This document shows positions 1-9,850 of a DNA stretch of 64,000 nucleotides, in pieces; position 1 is the first letter of the stretch; each line of letters opens with the position of its first letter. The notes beneath the pieces are model-generated. The model did no database searches, was not told the DNA's origin, and saw only the letters and a list, made by a program, of their open reading frames with translations. Origin of the DNA: Magicicada septendecula. Taxonomy: Eukaryota; Arthropoda; Insecta; Hemiptera; Cicadidae. The stretch lies in contig CM068367.1 of the NCBI GenBank assembly GCA_034769895.1, forward strand, positions 688,479,548-688,543,547. Direction: 5' to 3'. Position numbers and translations under genes: made by a program.

Positions 1-86
1 GTAACTAAGGTACAGTCAACGGATCACAACTTCATTTTCCTTGTGATCATACCAAATTGTTTGTTTTATTCAATTTTTTTTTTTAG

Positions 87-216
87 CGCCTATGAGAAAG
101 AAATGTTTTTGAGTGTGGCTACTAGAAGTGGAACTCCCAGAAGGAATACATTGTCCCGGTCTCAACTGAACGTGCTGAAAGTCCAGTCTAATTGCGTTAC
201 AGTTAGTGAAAAATAA
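87..216 (+). CDS. Candidate 3'-terminal exon of a host gene, product unknown
   Basis: A polypyrimidine tract ending in TTTTTAG (80-86) reads like a splice acceptor. After it, one open frame runs for 42 codons from GCC at 88 to a TAA at 214-216, with one leading base that would complete a codon from the previous exon. The predicted C-terminus is rich in Ser, Thr, Arg and Lys, begins AYEKEMFLSVATRSG and ends NCVTVSEK; it has no membrane segment. Base composition is more balanced than in the surrounding AT-rich DNA, and an AATAAA lies 169 bases downstream. The upstream exons would lie left of the window. I do not recognise the protein. It is too short for statistics and could be a chance open stretch after a T-run. 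Confidence 0.4.
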
Positions 217-410
217 TAGTCTATACTTATTTATTTTAACTGTTATTTCTTAAAATGCAATTATTGTTATTTTCATCAAGAGACCAGATGAGAAGAGAAT
301 TAAAAACGAGATGGTTAGTTTTTTGTTCTTTAGTTCAAAAGTAAGACTATGGGTTTTCAGCAACCAATGCGTATTTGATTTCACAATAAACGGCTGTTAA
401 TTTTAGTAAT
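217..410 (+). other. Possible 3' UTR with poly(A) signal
   Basis: AT-rich non-coding sequence follows the candidate terminal exon. AATAAA at 385-390 is the first canonical poly(A) hexamer after the stop. This is an inference that depends on the exon call. Confidence 0.25.
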
Positions 411-1036
411 AACTGTAATAGTAGTACAAACGTTAAAATTTAAGCTTCAACGGAACGTTTGATGTCATTAGAAGATTGTTCCGCGGCCTCTTGTTGATAT
501 TAATTGCTTATCTTCTTGAAAGTAAATTAAATGAATATTTTCTATTTCTACGTTTTGTAGTTATAAATTTTTGTAAGAAATTTAACGATGAATTTGAAAT
601 TACCCTTGTGTCTTACGAAACTACAGAATAACTGAACTATCATTTACTTTTCCAATGTCTAGAAAGAAAGCGTAATTAATTTATATGGCAGCATATTTTG
701 ACACAGAAAAGATTAATATCATAAAAATAACTTAGGCGCAGGTTGTCCTTAGATGAGGAGTGGTGTGTACACGAAAATTGGAAGAGCAATGGAAGATGGT
801 ACAAACGGTTATGAGGAGAAAAGAGATTGGGACGCGCAAGCGCGTGTGTGTACTGCAGAGGACGAGGAAGATTATACTAGGTGGTGCGAGGAAGATATAC
901 ATAGTCCTAATTACAATGATAATAAGGGATTATAGTGACTTGACATAGGCCTATAAACAAGGAAGGCTCACTGACAGAAGAAGATGCAAAAGGCATTACG
1001 GTACCCCTGACCCTGTGTGAAAGGAATGATAAAGAC
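411..1036. other. AT-rich stretch, no gene seen
   Basis: No coding region is supported. Two short overlapping open frames near 753-948 have no recognisable motif. One TAGGCCTA palindrome lies at 946-953. Confidence 0.6.
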
Positions 1037-1349
1037 AAAATATCGGTATGGAGAACCATACATGACTTCCATGTTCAAAGATTTATATTTAAAATCATAT
1101 TCGAAATGAAATATTTCCATAGAAACTACTTCTTTCTACTTATTGCTTCAGCCTTAACCACAGTACTGTGGTCACTAACGTATACCACCTGACGTTTTCG
1201 CACTCGATTTTCACTGATGATGGCAGTCGATGGACTGCCGAAAAGTCTGGTTTTACAGAAAACATTGGACTACGGCTAAACAGCCCGGGAAGGAATTTTA
1301 ACAAAGAACTACTTCTTTGGTGCCGATAACGTAGTACACATATAAAAAA
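1037..1349. repeat. End module of composite repeat, copy 1
   Basis: About 310 bp that recur as a direct copy at 2807-3078. The module opens with a perfect 6-bp hairpin, GTATGG-AGAA-CCATAC (1046-1061), followed by a shared block containing CCTTAACCACAGTACTGTGG. Copy 1 has an extra segment near 1276-1322 that copy 2 lacks. Together the copies bracket the first ~160-bp tandem array, which suggests one composite mobile unit. No coding potential; the 74-residue minus-strand open frame across it is chance. Confidence 0.75.
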
Positions 1350-1498
1350 TTCTCCCCTCCCCAATCAACTATAATTTTCATTAATAGAAAATTACCCCCA
1401 CCCCGTTCATCTAACCTCTTCATTTATAGATATTTCATCTACGTTTCTACAGTGGATTATTATGAGCTTCTTATTAGGATACATTATTTATCAAAATT

Positions 1499-2806
1499 AA
1501 GTACTTTACTCTTGTTAAAACATAAAACGTTGCTGGTAAACTACCCCTTTCTCTTAACCGAGCTTCACCAAAATCAATAGACCTTCAGTCCTCTACAATT
1601 CAGGGATGCATGCAAAAAAATATTTGATTCTGTTTGAATGTGCGACAGTTATCTTTCGTCATATAAACAATTACCCTTGTTAAAACATAAAATGTTGCAG
1701 GTAAACTACCCCTATCCCTTAACCGATCTTCAAGAAAATCAACAGACCTTGAGTTCTCTTTAATTCAAAAAAGTATGCAAAAACGTAGTCGATTCTGTTT
1801 GAATTTGTGGCAGTTATCGTTCGTCATATAAAAAATTATCCTTGTTAAAACATAAAATGTTGCAGGTAAACTACCCCTGTCCCTTAACCGATCTTCACCA
1901 AGACCAATAGGACTTGAGAACTCGACAATTCAGGGCTGTATGCAAAACATTATTTGATTCTGTTTGAATTTGCGGCTGTTATCGTTTGCCATAGAAAAAA
2001 TTACCCCCGATAAAAAAACGTTGCAGGTAAACTACCCCTTCCCCTTAACCGATCTTTACCAAAACCAACAGGTCTTGAGAACTCTAGAATTTAGGGCTGT
2101 ATGCAAATAATCATTTGATTCTGTTTGAATTTGCGGCTGTTATTGTTTGCCATAGAAAATACCCTTGTTAAAACATAAAATGTTTCAGGTAAACTACCCC
2201 TTTCCCTCAACCGATCTTCACCAAAAACAACAGGTCTTGAGAACTGTACAATTTAGGGCTGTATGCAAATAATCATTTGATTCTGTTTGAATTTGCGGCT
2301 GTTATCGTTTCCCATAAAAAATACCCTTGTTAAAACATAAAACGTTGCAGGTAAACTACTCCTTTCCCTTAACCGATCTTCACCAAAACCAGCAGGTCTT
2401 GAGAACTCTATAATTCAGGGCTGTATGCAAAAGAGTAGTTGATTCTGTTTGAATTTGCGGCTGTTATCGTTTGCCATAGGACAAAATTACACTTGTTTTA
2501 AAAAATCCGTCTCCGGTAAACTACCCCTTTCCCTTAACCGATCTTCACCAAAATCGAAACCTCTTGAGTACTCAACAAATCAGGGCTACGTACAAAAAAT
2601 TATTTGATTCTGTTTGAATTTACGACTCTTATCGTTTGCCAAAAAAATACCCTTTTAAAACATAAAATGTTGCAGGTAAACTACCCCTTTCCCTTAACCG
2701 ATCTTCACCAAAACCAGTAGGTCTTGAGAACTCTATAATTCAGGGCTCTATGCAAAAGTGTAGTTGATTCTGTTTGAATCTGCGGCTGTTATCGTTTGCC
2801 ATAGAA
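1499..2806. repeat. Tandem array 1, about eight ~160-bp units
   Basis: Eight head-to-tail units start near 1499, 1668, 1840, 1998, 2159, 2322, 2483 and 2644, with spacings of about 158-172 bp. Each holds a GGTAAACTACCCC block, then TTAACCGATCTTCACC, AGGTCTTGAGAACTC, CAGGGCTGTATGCAAA and a TTGATTCTGTTTGAATTTGC block, ending GTTATCGTTTGCCATA. Units differ by scattered substitutions and small indels, so the array is not freshly amplified. It starts with AAGTACTTTACTCTTG, exactly as array 2 does. Read on the minus strand, the GGTGAAGATCGGTTAAG segment resembles the motif that ends the ~120-bp repeats near 55.2 kb. Confidence 0.9.
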
Positions 2807-3078
2807 AAATATCGGTATGGAGAACCATACATGACTTCCATATTCTAAGATTTATATTTAAAATCATTTTCGAAATGAAATATTACCATAGATACTACTT
2901 CTTTCTACTTACTGCTTCAGCCTTAACCACAGTACTGTGGTCACTAATGTATACCACCTCACATTATCGCACTCGATTTTCACTGATGATGGAAGTCGAT
3001 GGCATTGCCGAAACGTCTGGTTTTGTAGAAAACATTGGACTACGGCCCTGCCGATAACGTTGTACACATATATAAAAA
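2807..3078. repeat. End module of composite repeat, copy 2
   Basis: Direct copy of 1037-1349, including the GTATGG-AGAA-CCATAC hairpin (2816-2831), joined seamlessly to the last ~160-bp unit. It ends near a TATATAAAAAAT run, as copy 1 does. The join shows that the tandem units and this module belong to the same element. Confidence 0.75.
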
Positions 3079-3796
3079 ATATACATAAAATTAATGGCTT
3101 GTATAAGTTAATGATTGATCTCCATTAAGTAGTGCTCAAGTTTCCAAAGTTTTAATATTATGAAGTCCGTAATTAAAACATCAGAGCAGGTTTAGTGTGT
3201 ATGAGGGTACACCGTGGACAAAAATTTTCAACATTTCCTATTGAGCGTTGCTTAGAGTAAAGCTGCGAATCTACAGTGTACGTTTCACAGAACAAACACG
3301 CGGAAAAGAAGGAGCGCTCCGAAGTCACTCATGGACCCTCAGCATCTTGCAGAGGGTTCCTTCCCTAAAGACGAAAAGTCTGTCTATGAATCGTTCCTCT
3401 GTAAACAAGTGCAGTTACACTGCCCAGCAATCCACAGGAAGCAAATCGCTATCCACGCTGGACACTTTTTCGGCTTGCACGCGTTATGTTGGTATGGGTT
3501 TCGGCACATGGGTTTCCATTTAAAAACCGTGCAAATGTAAGAAAATAAACATGAATGAGGCCAGAAATAACGCGAATTTTGTGTGTGTCTTCCCTGCCTT
3601 TTTATTGCGGTAGTCATAATAATAAAATGGAAACGTAAACATTACATAACTGAGATATGCTTGCCTGCCACGAACGATATATTTTCTCTCATACATGATT
3701 TACGTTAAAATGAAAAAATTATAATTTTATTGCCTGGCAACAAAATTATTTTATTTTTAACAATTACCATTGTTTGAAAAAGTTTAAATGAATTTT
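3079..3796. other. Spacer between composite repeats, no gene supported
   Basis: A slightly GC-richer patch at 3240-3540 carries short overlapping open frames on both strands (the best is 69 residues from 3331, followed closely by AATAAA) with no recognisable family motif. The remainder is AT-rich. Confidence 0.5.
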
Positions 3797-5094
3797 CAAG
3801 TACTTTACTCTTGTTAAAACGTAAAAGGTTGCCGGTAAACTACCCCTTCCCCTTAACCGATCTTCACCAAAATCAAAAATCCTTGAGATCTCTACAATTC
3901 AGGGACGTATGCAAAAAATTATTTGATTCTGTTTGAATTTGCGGCTGTTATCGTTTGCCATAGAAAATTACCCTAGATAAAAAACCGTTGCTGGTAAACT
4001 ACCCCTTCCCCTTAACCGATCTTCACCAAAAACAATAGGTCTTGAGATCTCTACAATTTAGGGCTGTATGCAAATAATCTTTTGATTCTGTTTGAATTTG
4101 CGGCTGTTATCGTTTGCCATAGAAAATACCATTTTTAAAACATAAAATATTGCAGGTAAACTACCCCTTTCCCTCAACCGATCTTCACCAAAAACAATAG
4201 GTCTTGAGAACTCTACAATTGAGGGCTGTATGCGAAACATTATTTGATTCTGTTTGAATTTGCGGCTGTTATCGTTTGCCAAAAAAAAAATTACCCTTGA
4301 TAAAAAAAACCGTTCCAGGTAAACTACCCCTTTCCCTCAACCGATCTTCACCAAAAGCAATAGGTCGTGAATACTCTACAAATCAGGGCTGTACGCAAAA
4401 AATTATTTGATTCTGTTTGAATTTGCGCAGTTATCGTTTGCCATAGAAAAAAATCTACAGACACACACACACACACTTTTCGAAAAACGACTTTTTTTCA
4501 TGTTTTGAGTGTAGTACAATCAGAATCTGCAATAATCTCGAACACGTTTATTTTTGCCATCACCATACTTCCATTTCCTTAAGGAATATGGAAGTAAAAA
4601 TTACACTTGTTTAAAAAAACCCGTTGCAGGTAAACTACCCCTTTCCCTTAACCGATCTTCACCTAAAACAATACGTCTTGAGTACTCAACAGAACAGGGC
4701 TGCGTGCAAAACATTATTTGATTCTGTTTGAATTTACGGCTCTTATCGTTTGCCATAGAAAATACCCTTTTAAAACAAAACGTAGCCGGTAAACTACCCC
4801 TTTCCCTTAACCGATCTTCACCAAAATCAATAGGTCTTGAGAACTCTACAATTCAGAGCTGTATGCAAAAGAGTAGTTGATGCTGTTTGAATTTTCGGCT
4901 GTTATCGTTTGCCATATAAAACAATTACCCTTGATTTAAAAAAAATCGTTGCAGGTAAACTACCCCTTTCCCTCAACCGATCTTCACCAAAAGCAATAGG
5001 TCGTGAATACTCTACAAATCAGGGCTGTATGCAACAAATGATTTGATTCAGTTTGAATTTGCGGCTGTTATCGTTTGCAAAAAAAAAATCTACA

Positions 5095-5127
<33 letters not shown>

Positions 5128-5250
5128 TTCGAAAAACGACTTTTTTTCATGTTTTGAGTATAGTACAATCAGAATCTGCAATAATCTCGAACACGATTTT
5201 TTTTGCCATCACCATACTTCCATTTCCTTAAGGAACATGGAAGTAAAATA
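3797..5250. repeat. Tandem array 2 with two hairpin tail modules
   Basis: Seven units of the same ~160-bp family (starts near 3797, 3968, 4128, 4289, 4596, 4757 and 4922), interrupted and ended by two copies of a ~150-170-bp tail (4448-4595 and 5083-5250). Each tail has a (CA)n microsatellite, GAAAAACGACTTTTTTTCATG, and a terminal imperfect hairpin in which ACTTCCAT-TTCCTT pairs with AAGGAA-TATGGAAGT. Tail plus tandem core plus terminal hairpin is the architecture of some Helitron-like and 'pearl'-type non-autonomous elements. The class is inferred; no transposase is present. Confidence 0.85.
5095..5125. repeat. (CA)n microsatellite
   Basis: A pure CA run inside the second tail module. It is shorter in the first tail (about 4459-4476), showing replication slippage between copies. 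Confidence 0.95.
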
Positions 5251-6165
5251 AGAATCAGAAAATCTTTTAATTGGGTCATCGCCGTCGTTATAATTGTTAC
5301 GCAAGAAGTAGGTGTTAACACCTGTCTTAACGTAAAAAATCACGCCATTTTTCCGTGACCTTCCAGTGTTCCGTCCACCTGCCTGGACGAATACTAGGTA
5401 ATTTGTGTCGGCCGGCAGTTCTTTGTGCTTAATATAATATTTCCTATGTAGATCTCCCGGTTTCTTCTGAATTCATTAATTTTAACACGCACGGAAAATC
5501 TGTATTTGTAAACGATGTTCTCATTTACAATATGGTTCTCTTGTTTTCATCCTTTAACGTACCTTAGATACATAGGTGCCTTCATATTTAGTTCTTATTT
5601 AGAAATTCTCCAGGGTTCTGATCCATGTAAAAACATGTAATGACTTTCCATTACCCTATACAAATTCAGTTCGTTTCATCGTTCTTTTTCCATATATCGC
5701 CCATTCAGCTTAGAATTTAGTCAGTTTTAGTGCATATCCCTGCTCATTAAAAACAGGACGACATCATACCTTAAGCACCAAATAACAAATTGGGTTGCCC
5801 ATTTTCTTCTTTTTTTTTTATGAAGGCCGAGAACGTTATTTTCACATTTTACAAAATTTATAAATTACTTAATGCTTTCATTATTATATGAAATTGTAAT
5901 AATTAGCTTATAGTATTATCAGAATATTAAGAAATATAATAATGCATTTTATTATAATTACATTATATATTGTTATATAACAATATTATTATAAATTAAT
6001 GTTAATAATAATTAATAATAATAATGGAATATATAAAAATATATACACACACGCAATTATAAGTCTTATAGTTTATTATAAGTCACTTATATTTATTATA
6101 TATTATTACACAATTATACACAATTATTTACTATTATTATTATTTTTTTTTCAGTGAAGGGTTAG
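5251..6165. other. AT-rich stretch, no gene seen
   Basis: Nothing coding is supported. 5880-6150 is a long A/T-only style tract with TTATTA-type simple sequence. Confidence 0.6.
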
Positions 6166-6289
6166 TGAGGATCGGTAAAAAATAACACAAATTTTAACTT
6201 ATTTGTGTCGACGTTTTGACAATGTTTATTGTCATCATCAGGACCTGTGTATCATCTAACACTGAGTGAGAGGGAGTGAGAAAGAGAGC

Positions 6290-6420
6290 AAGAGAGAGAG
6301 AGAGAGAGAGAGAGTGAGAGGGAAGGATAGAGAGTGAGAGAGCGATTTCAAGTTAGAGTGAGAGGTTGTGAGAATGAGAGGTAGAGGGAGAACGGGAGAG
6401 AGAGAGGGTGTGATTGTAGA
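6290..6420. repeat. (GA)n-rich simple sequence
   Basis: A pure GA run at about 6290-6314, followed by degenerate GAGAG/GTGAGAG repeats, lies just inside the left arm of the inverted-repeat element. Confidence 0.85.
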
Positions 6421-7041
6421 CATGTACATAAATTTACAATATTCTATAGTACTCTGGACTATAATTTACAACAATATGATTACAATTATTATCTAAGTTT
6501 ACTTATTAGATAAATTTACCATAAACTTGTGTTTGTAACATTATGCCAACTATCTGATGTAAGGTCGTAAAGTTCTACAGTTATTGTGTAATTTATATGT
6601 TTCTAAATTATGATTGTCTTTAATACCAGTAGTGAGTGAAACATGTTAAAAATAACTTTTAATAATTACATAGTTGAACATCCCTCAGTCTGTTTTTAGT
6701 TATATTTTACTATGCTATATGTTGACTGCTATTTGTATAAACGTTTTCTGTACCAATCTAATATCTAATTGTTAATTATTGCTTTTATAATTAATTAAAA
6801 ATATCATTACATATAGCAATTTATATTGTAATAGTGTATAAATTAAGCTCAGTGATATTATAATTTTCTCGTTTTCTTAAAGAAAACATTTGAAGATGTA
6901 AAAAAATTGTCTCAACTCCGTCACATATACAATGATACATTCATACGCACGCACACGCACACACACTCACATACACGAACACGTTCACCCAAATAATTGT
7001 TCTGTTGTGTTTGACATTTCTTTTGTATTCATACACAGGTC

Positions 7042-7076
7042 CTGATGATGACAATAAACATTGTCGAAACGTCGAC
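7042..7076 (+). ncRNA. Hammerhead-like ribozyme motif, right arm
   Basis: CTGATGA (7042-7048) is followed by one extra T and a 6-bp stem GACAAT/ATTGTC (7050-7055 with 7060-7065, loop AAAC), then GAAA (7066-7069), the self-complementary ACGT and a C at 7073 as possible cleavage base. The three bases before CTGATGA (GTC) pair with GAC after 7073. The extra T between A9 and stem II departs from the canonical hammerhead, and stem I is short, so activity is uncertain. Confidence 0.4.
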
Positions 7077-7118
7077 ACAAATAAGTTAAAATTTGTATTA
7101 TTTTTGACCGATCCTCAT

Positions 7119-8302
7119 TGATTGACGGTCACTACGAATTTAAGGATTTTATTATTATTATTATTATTGTTAATGGTATTATTAATTACGGTAGTATTAA
7201 TGATCAATAATGTGATTTTTAGCCACTTAAATCGTTTTAAGAAAGCAAACTTTGCTTCCAAGATAACGAGTAAAATGAAAACACACGACTGACGTGTATC
7301 ACATACGTAGCTGACTTCGATATTTCAGTCGTTTGCAGCGTTCTGTTAATGTAGTAATACTGTAGTTGGTTAGCAGAGGAGTCCAAGAGAGTGTAAATGG
7401 CATAGCTTTGCAATCGCTCGGCGTCGTTATAGACCTGTACAGGAACGTAGTAGCAGTATGGAGACGATAAACTGTGATCGTTTCAAGTGAAAGAATTTTT
7501 AAGAATGTTTTATTCTTTTTATGCTTAGGATGATAAAGAATAATTTCTATAATACAGCTTAACAGCACGCGTGGTGTGATAGAATTTACTGATGTAAAAT
7601 ACAAGAAACAGTTCTGTAGAATTCTTAGACTTCTTTGCATACAGTCGTTTGGTAGACTGTTTAACTAGCGTTAATTCATTTTTATCATTTTAATTCGAAA
7701 ATGTGAACTGACAAGTTTGTTAAACGTCGATGCACCAATGCCAGTCTATAACAGTCCCATTTAGACTTACATTATCCATCTTCTGCATTGTCAGTTAAAC
7801 TCGGCGTAGAAAAAGCAAAGTCAGTTTTATGTATGACAGTACTATGAGAATTTTGTGTATTTGTTAAGAAATTAAATGTAATTCAGTTAGATCGCAAACC
7901 TTCGCGTGTATTCTTGTTTGGAGTAAAAGATACATAACGATATGAACAATGAGTAGTTTAGATACTGCCCGACAATATTACGATCCTATCGTTAAAACTT
8001 CAGAAATACTGTACTACAAATTGTTTATACAAGTCAGTATTTTTGCCTTGTTTTCCGAAACTGCGTGGCTTCCTCGGAACCCGTGTATAATGTGCTAACG
8101 TGATGTTCTTATTACCTGGCGTTCCATTTTTGTCAGTATTCAAAAATTAATCGTTACAACCATTAAATGTCGTGTCATTTATTATCACAATTATAAAACA
8201 AAAAAAAGTTCTCAACGCCAACTGGTACAACGCATACTGGTTTAGGAGCTGTGTGTCCGAAGTAAATTATAATATTAAAAACGTACATTTGTGTACTTTT
8301 AG
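7119..8302. other. Non-coding stretch, no gene seen
   Basis: Begins with TTATTATTA simple sequence. A 113-residue minus-strand frame at 7299-7640 has low-complexity composition and no family motif, so no gene is called. Confidence 0.5.
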
Positions 8303-8375
8303 GATGGATGTTGCCGAATCTCCAGGTGCATCCGACCTAACGGACTGTATGGACAGGTGTACTGTCACCTGGCAG
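8303..8375 (+). CDS. Possible internal exon, weak
   Basis: Seventy-three bases between an acceptor-like TGTACTTTTAG and a donor-like CAG|GTTAAT are open in one frame. They would encode MDVAESPGASDLTDCMDRC plus TVTWQ, with clean codon phase at the donor. The peptide is acidic with two Cys and is not recognised. The surrounding sequence is AT-rich. There is no second exon to link it to, so this is only a candidate. Confidence 0.2.
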
Positions 8376-9639
8376 GTTAATTCCTTCCGTAAGCTATTCA
8401 TATTGCTTCTGGTTTTCATTTTTTAATGAATTCTCGTGTGCTATGCGATAGAAAACACGTAACTTAATGAAGCAGCTTTAAACGCGTGTCCAGTTCTCGC
8501 CTACGCGGAACGAATTATCCGTACGTCGAACCGATGTCTCTATACTCCCGTACTGCACCTTTAACGCGGCCGGTGCCAAACCGTGCCCTCAAGATAATTC
8601 CGTCGGGTGGCGGTTGGCTTGCCTCTTCTGTTGATTTTCTTTTACCTAGAGAAAACCATAAAGAGCAATTAAGATTAAATAAAATTACTAAAACCTCTGT
8701 CTTGTAGAATTTACAGAACTTGTTTGTTTCAACCGTTTGTACATGTTCACAATTTATGTTATTTTTAATCCCTTATTACCAATAAGAAACCACCCGCCGT
8801 GGAAAATTCCATCAGACGTCTATCCCATTCAACCCCAAGAGAAGTTGTACTTTTGTAATAGCTAGTGTTAGTTTTTAAAACTTTTTGTTGACATAGTAAA
8901 TTCATTGTATATTTATTATGTCATCTTCATGAAAACTATCGGATTTGACACAGAAGTCATACGAAGAGTGTCTGAGAAATCACACGTTTGGATTAATTTG
9001 TAGTCCTATTATTTATGTAGCTGGGAAAGAGGGTAGGTGTTTAGCGACTTCTATCTTCTTGTTTTGACTTCAAGCAACGGATTCAAAACTGTTTCCCGTA
9101 GATTCATTTATAAAGAAGACTGGTAATAAAAGCCAATTCGTTTCATAATTCCTTCAAAACCTTTCCATGTCACACCCATACAGTTTAGCCATTTTCTGTG
9201 GATATTCCTCCTCATAACAAAAACATGTCATCATGGTCTAAACTTAACAGTATGCGGGTGAAAACTCAAAAGGACATAATGCACCAACTAGAACAATAAA
9301 GACTCTGACCAGCACAGGGTCTCCGCTTTTCAGAAGATAAGCGGCAACTTGATGGTTAATGCATCATTTAAAGGTAAACGACCCACTAACATTCTAAACT
9401 AGAAGAACTAACTCAACTAAATATTACATAACCTATAACCTCTTCTTCTTTTAACTCAATTCGTGGAACGGTCAATGGCTAATATTCTGAAGGTGTCAGG
9501 TCATCCTGTTGACCGTGTTACATGACCGTGTATTTTTTCAGATCCATGGCGGCACCCATTTAATCCAAGCCTCTATTTGTTAACCATCTTCTGTTACTAT
9601 AGTCGCCTACCTATTGAGCTTAATGAAGTACCCCATCTA
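8376..9639. other. Non-coding stretch, no gene seen
   Basis: 8486-8650 is a GC-richer patch with a 73-residue open frame that resembles nothing I know. The rest is AT-rich. Confidence 0.5.
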
Positions 9640-9850
9640 TCCTTACTTTGGAGATTTCCGCAGAAAGAATCTTGTTCTTCATGTGTTCTCTCGTGGTCTC
9701 TTAAGCACCATGAAATCTTCCGTATTATGTTCCGGCATTATGTCTCAAAAGCCTTTAAACGTCCTTTTTCTGTCCCATTGGTCCATGATTCAGAACCACG
9801 CTTCACTCAAAAGAATTTATGATTTTTTTCTTATTTTGACGCAAATGTTT
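9640..9850 (-). pseudogene. LINE reverse-transcriptase C-terminal relic
   Basis: Reading leftwards from about 9800, the minus strand encodes a decayed form of the LINE C-terminal signature 'YGSETWT...RLEAFEMWCWRRMLKISW'. Visible pieces are WTNGTEKGRLKAFET, a stop in place of the expected Trp, CRNIIRKISW, then LRDHERTHEEQDSF. At least one in-frame stop and a frame change near 9800 separate it from the preceding LSEAW-like segment. This is the post-RT tail of a non-LTR retrotransposon; the clade is not resolved. No 5' domains are found nearby, so it is a short remnant. Confidence 0.55.

Larger units (their letters stand above)
6166..7118. mobile_element. Inverted-repeat element with hammerhead-like arms
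   Basis: Two ~87-bp arms, 6166-6252 and 7031-7118, are inverted copies with only a few differences and enclose ~780 bp of AT-rich and GA-rich DNA without coding sequence. Each arm contains CTGATGATGACAAT, then AAAC, then ATTGTC, followed by GAAACGTCGAC in the right arm (AAAACGTCGAC in the left). This reads as a hammerhead-ribozyme-like core. A TTATTATTA run follows the right end near 7150. The element could be a Penelope-type terminal-repeat pair or a fold-back MITE; no target duplication is clear. Confidence 0.65.

Noticed and set aside
3248-3617. Overlapping open frames of 69-91 codons with nearby AATAAA
   Set aside because: Open on both strands in a slightly GC-rich patch; no family motif or splice context.
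1499-5250. CRISPR-like spacing of repeats
   Set aside because: Units of ~160 bp are contiguous tandem copies without unique spacers, and the DNA is eukaryotic.
8486-8707. 73-codon frame in a GC-richer patch
   Set aside because: No recognisable domain, no splice signals convincingly framing it.
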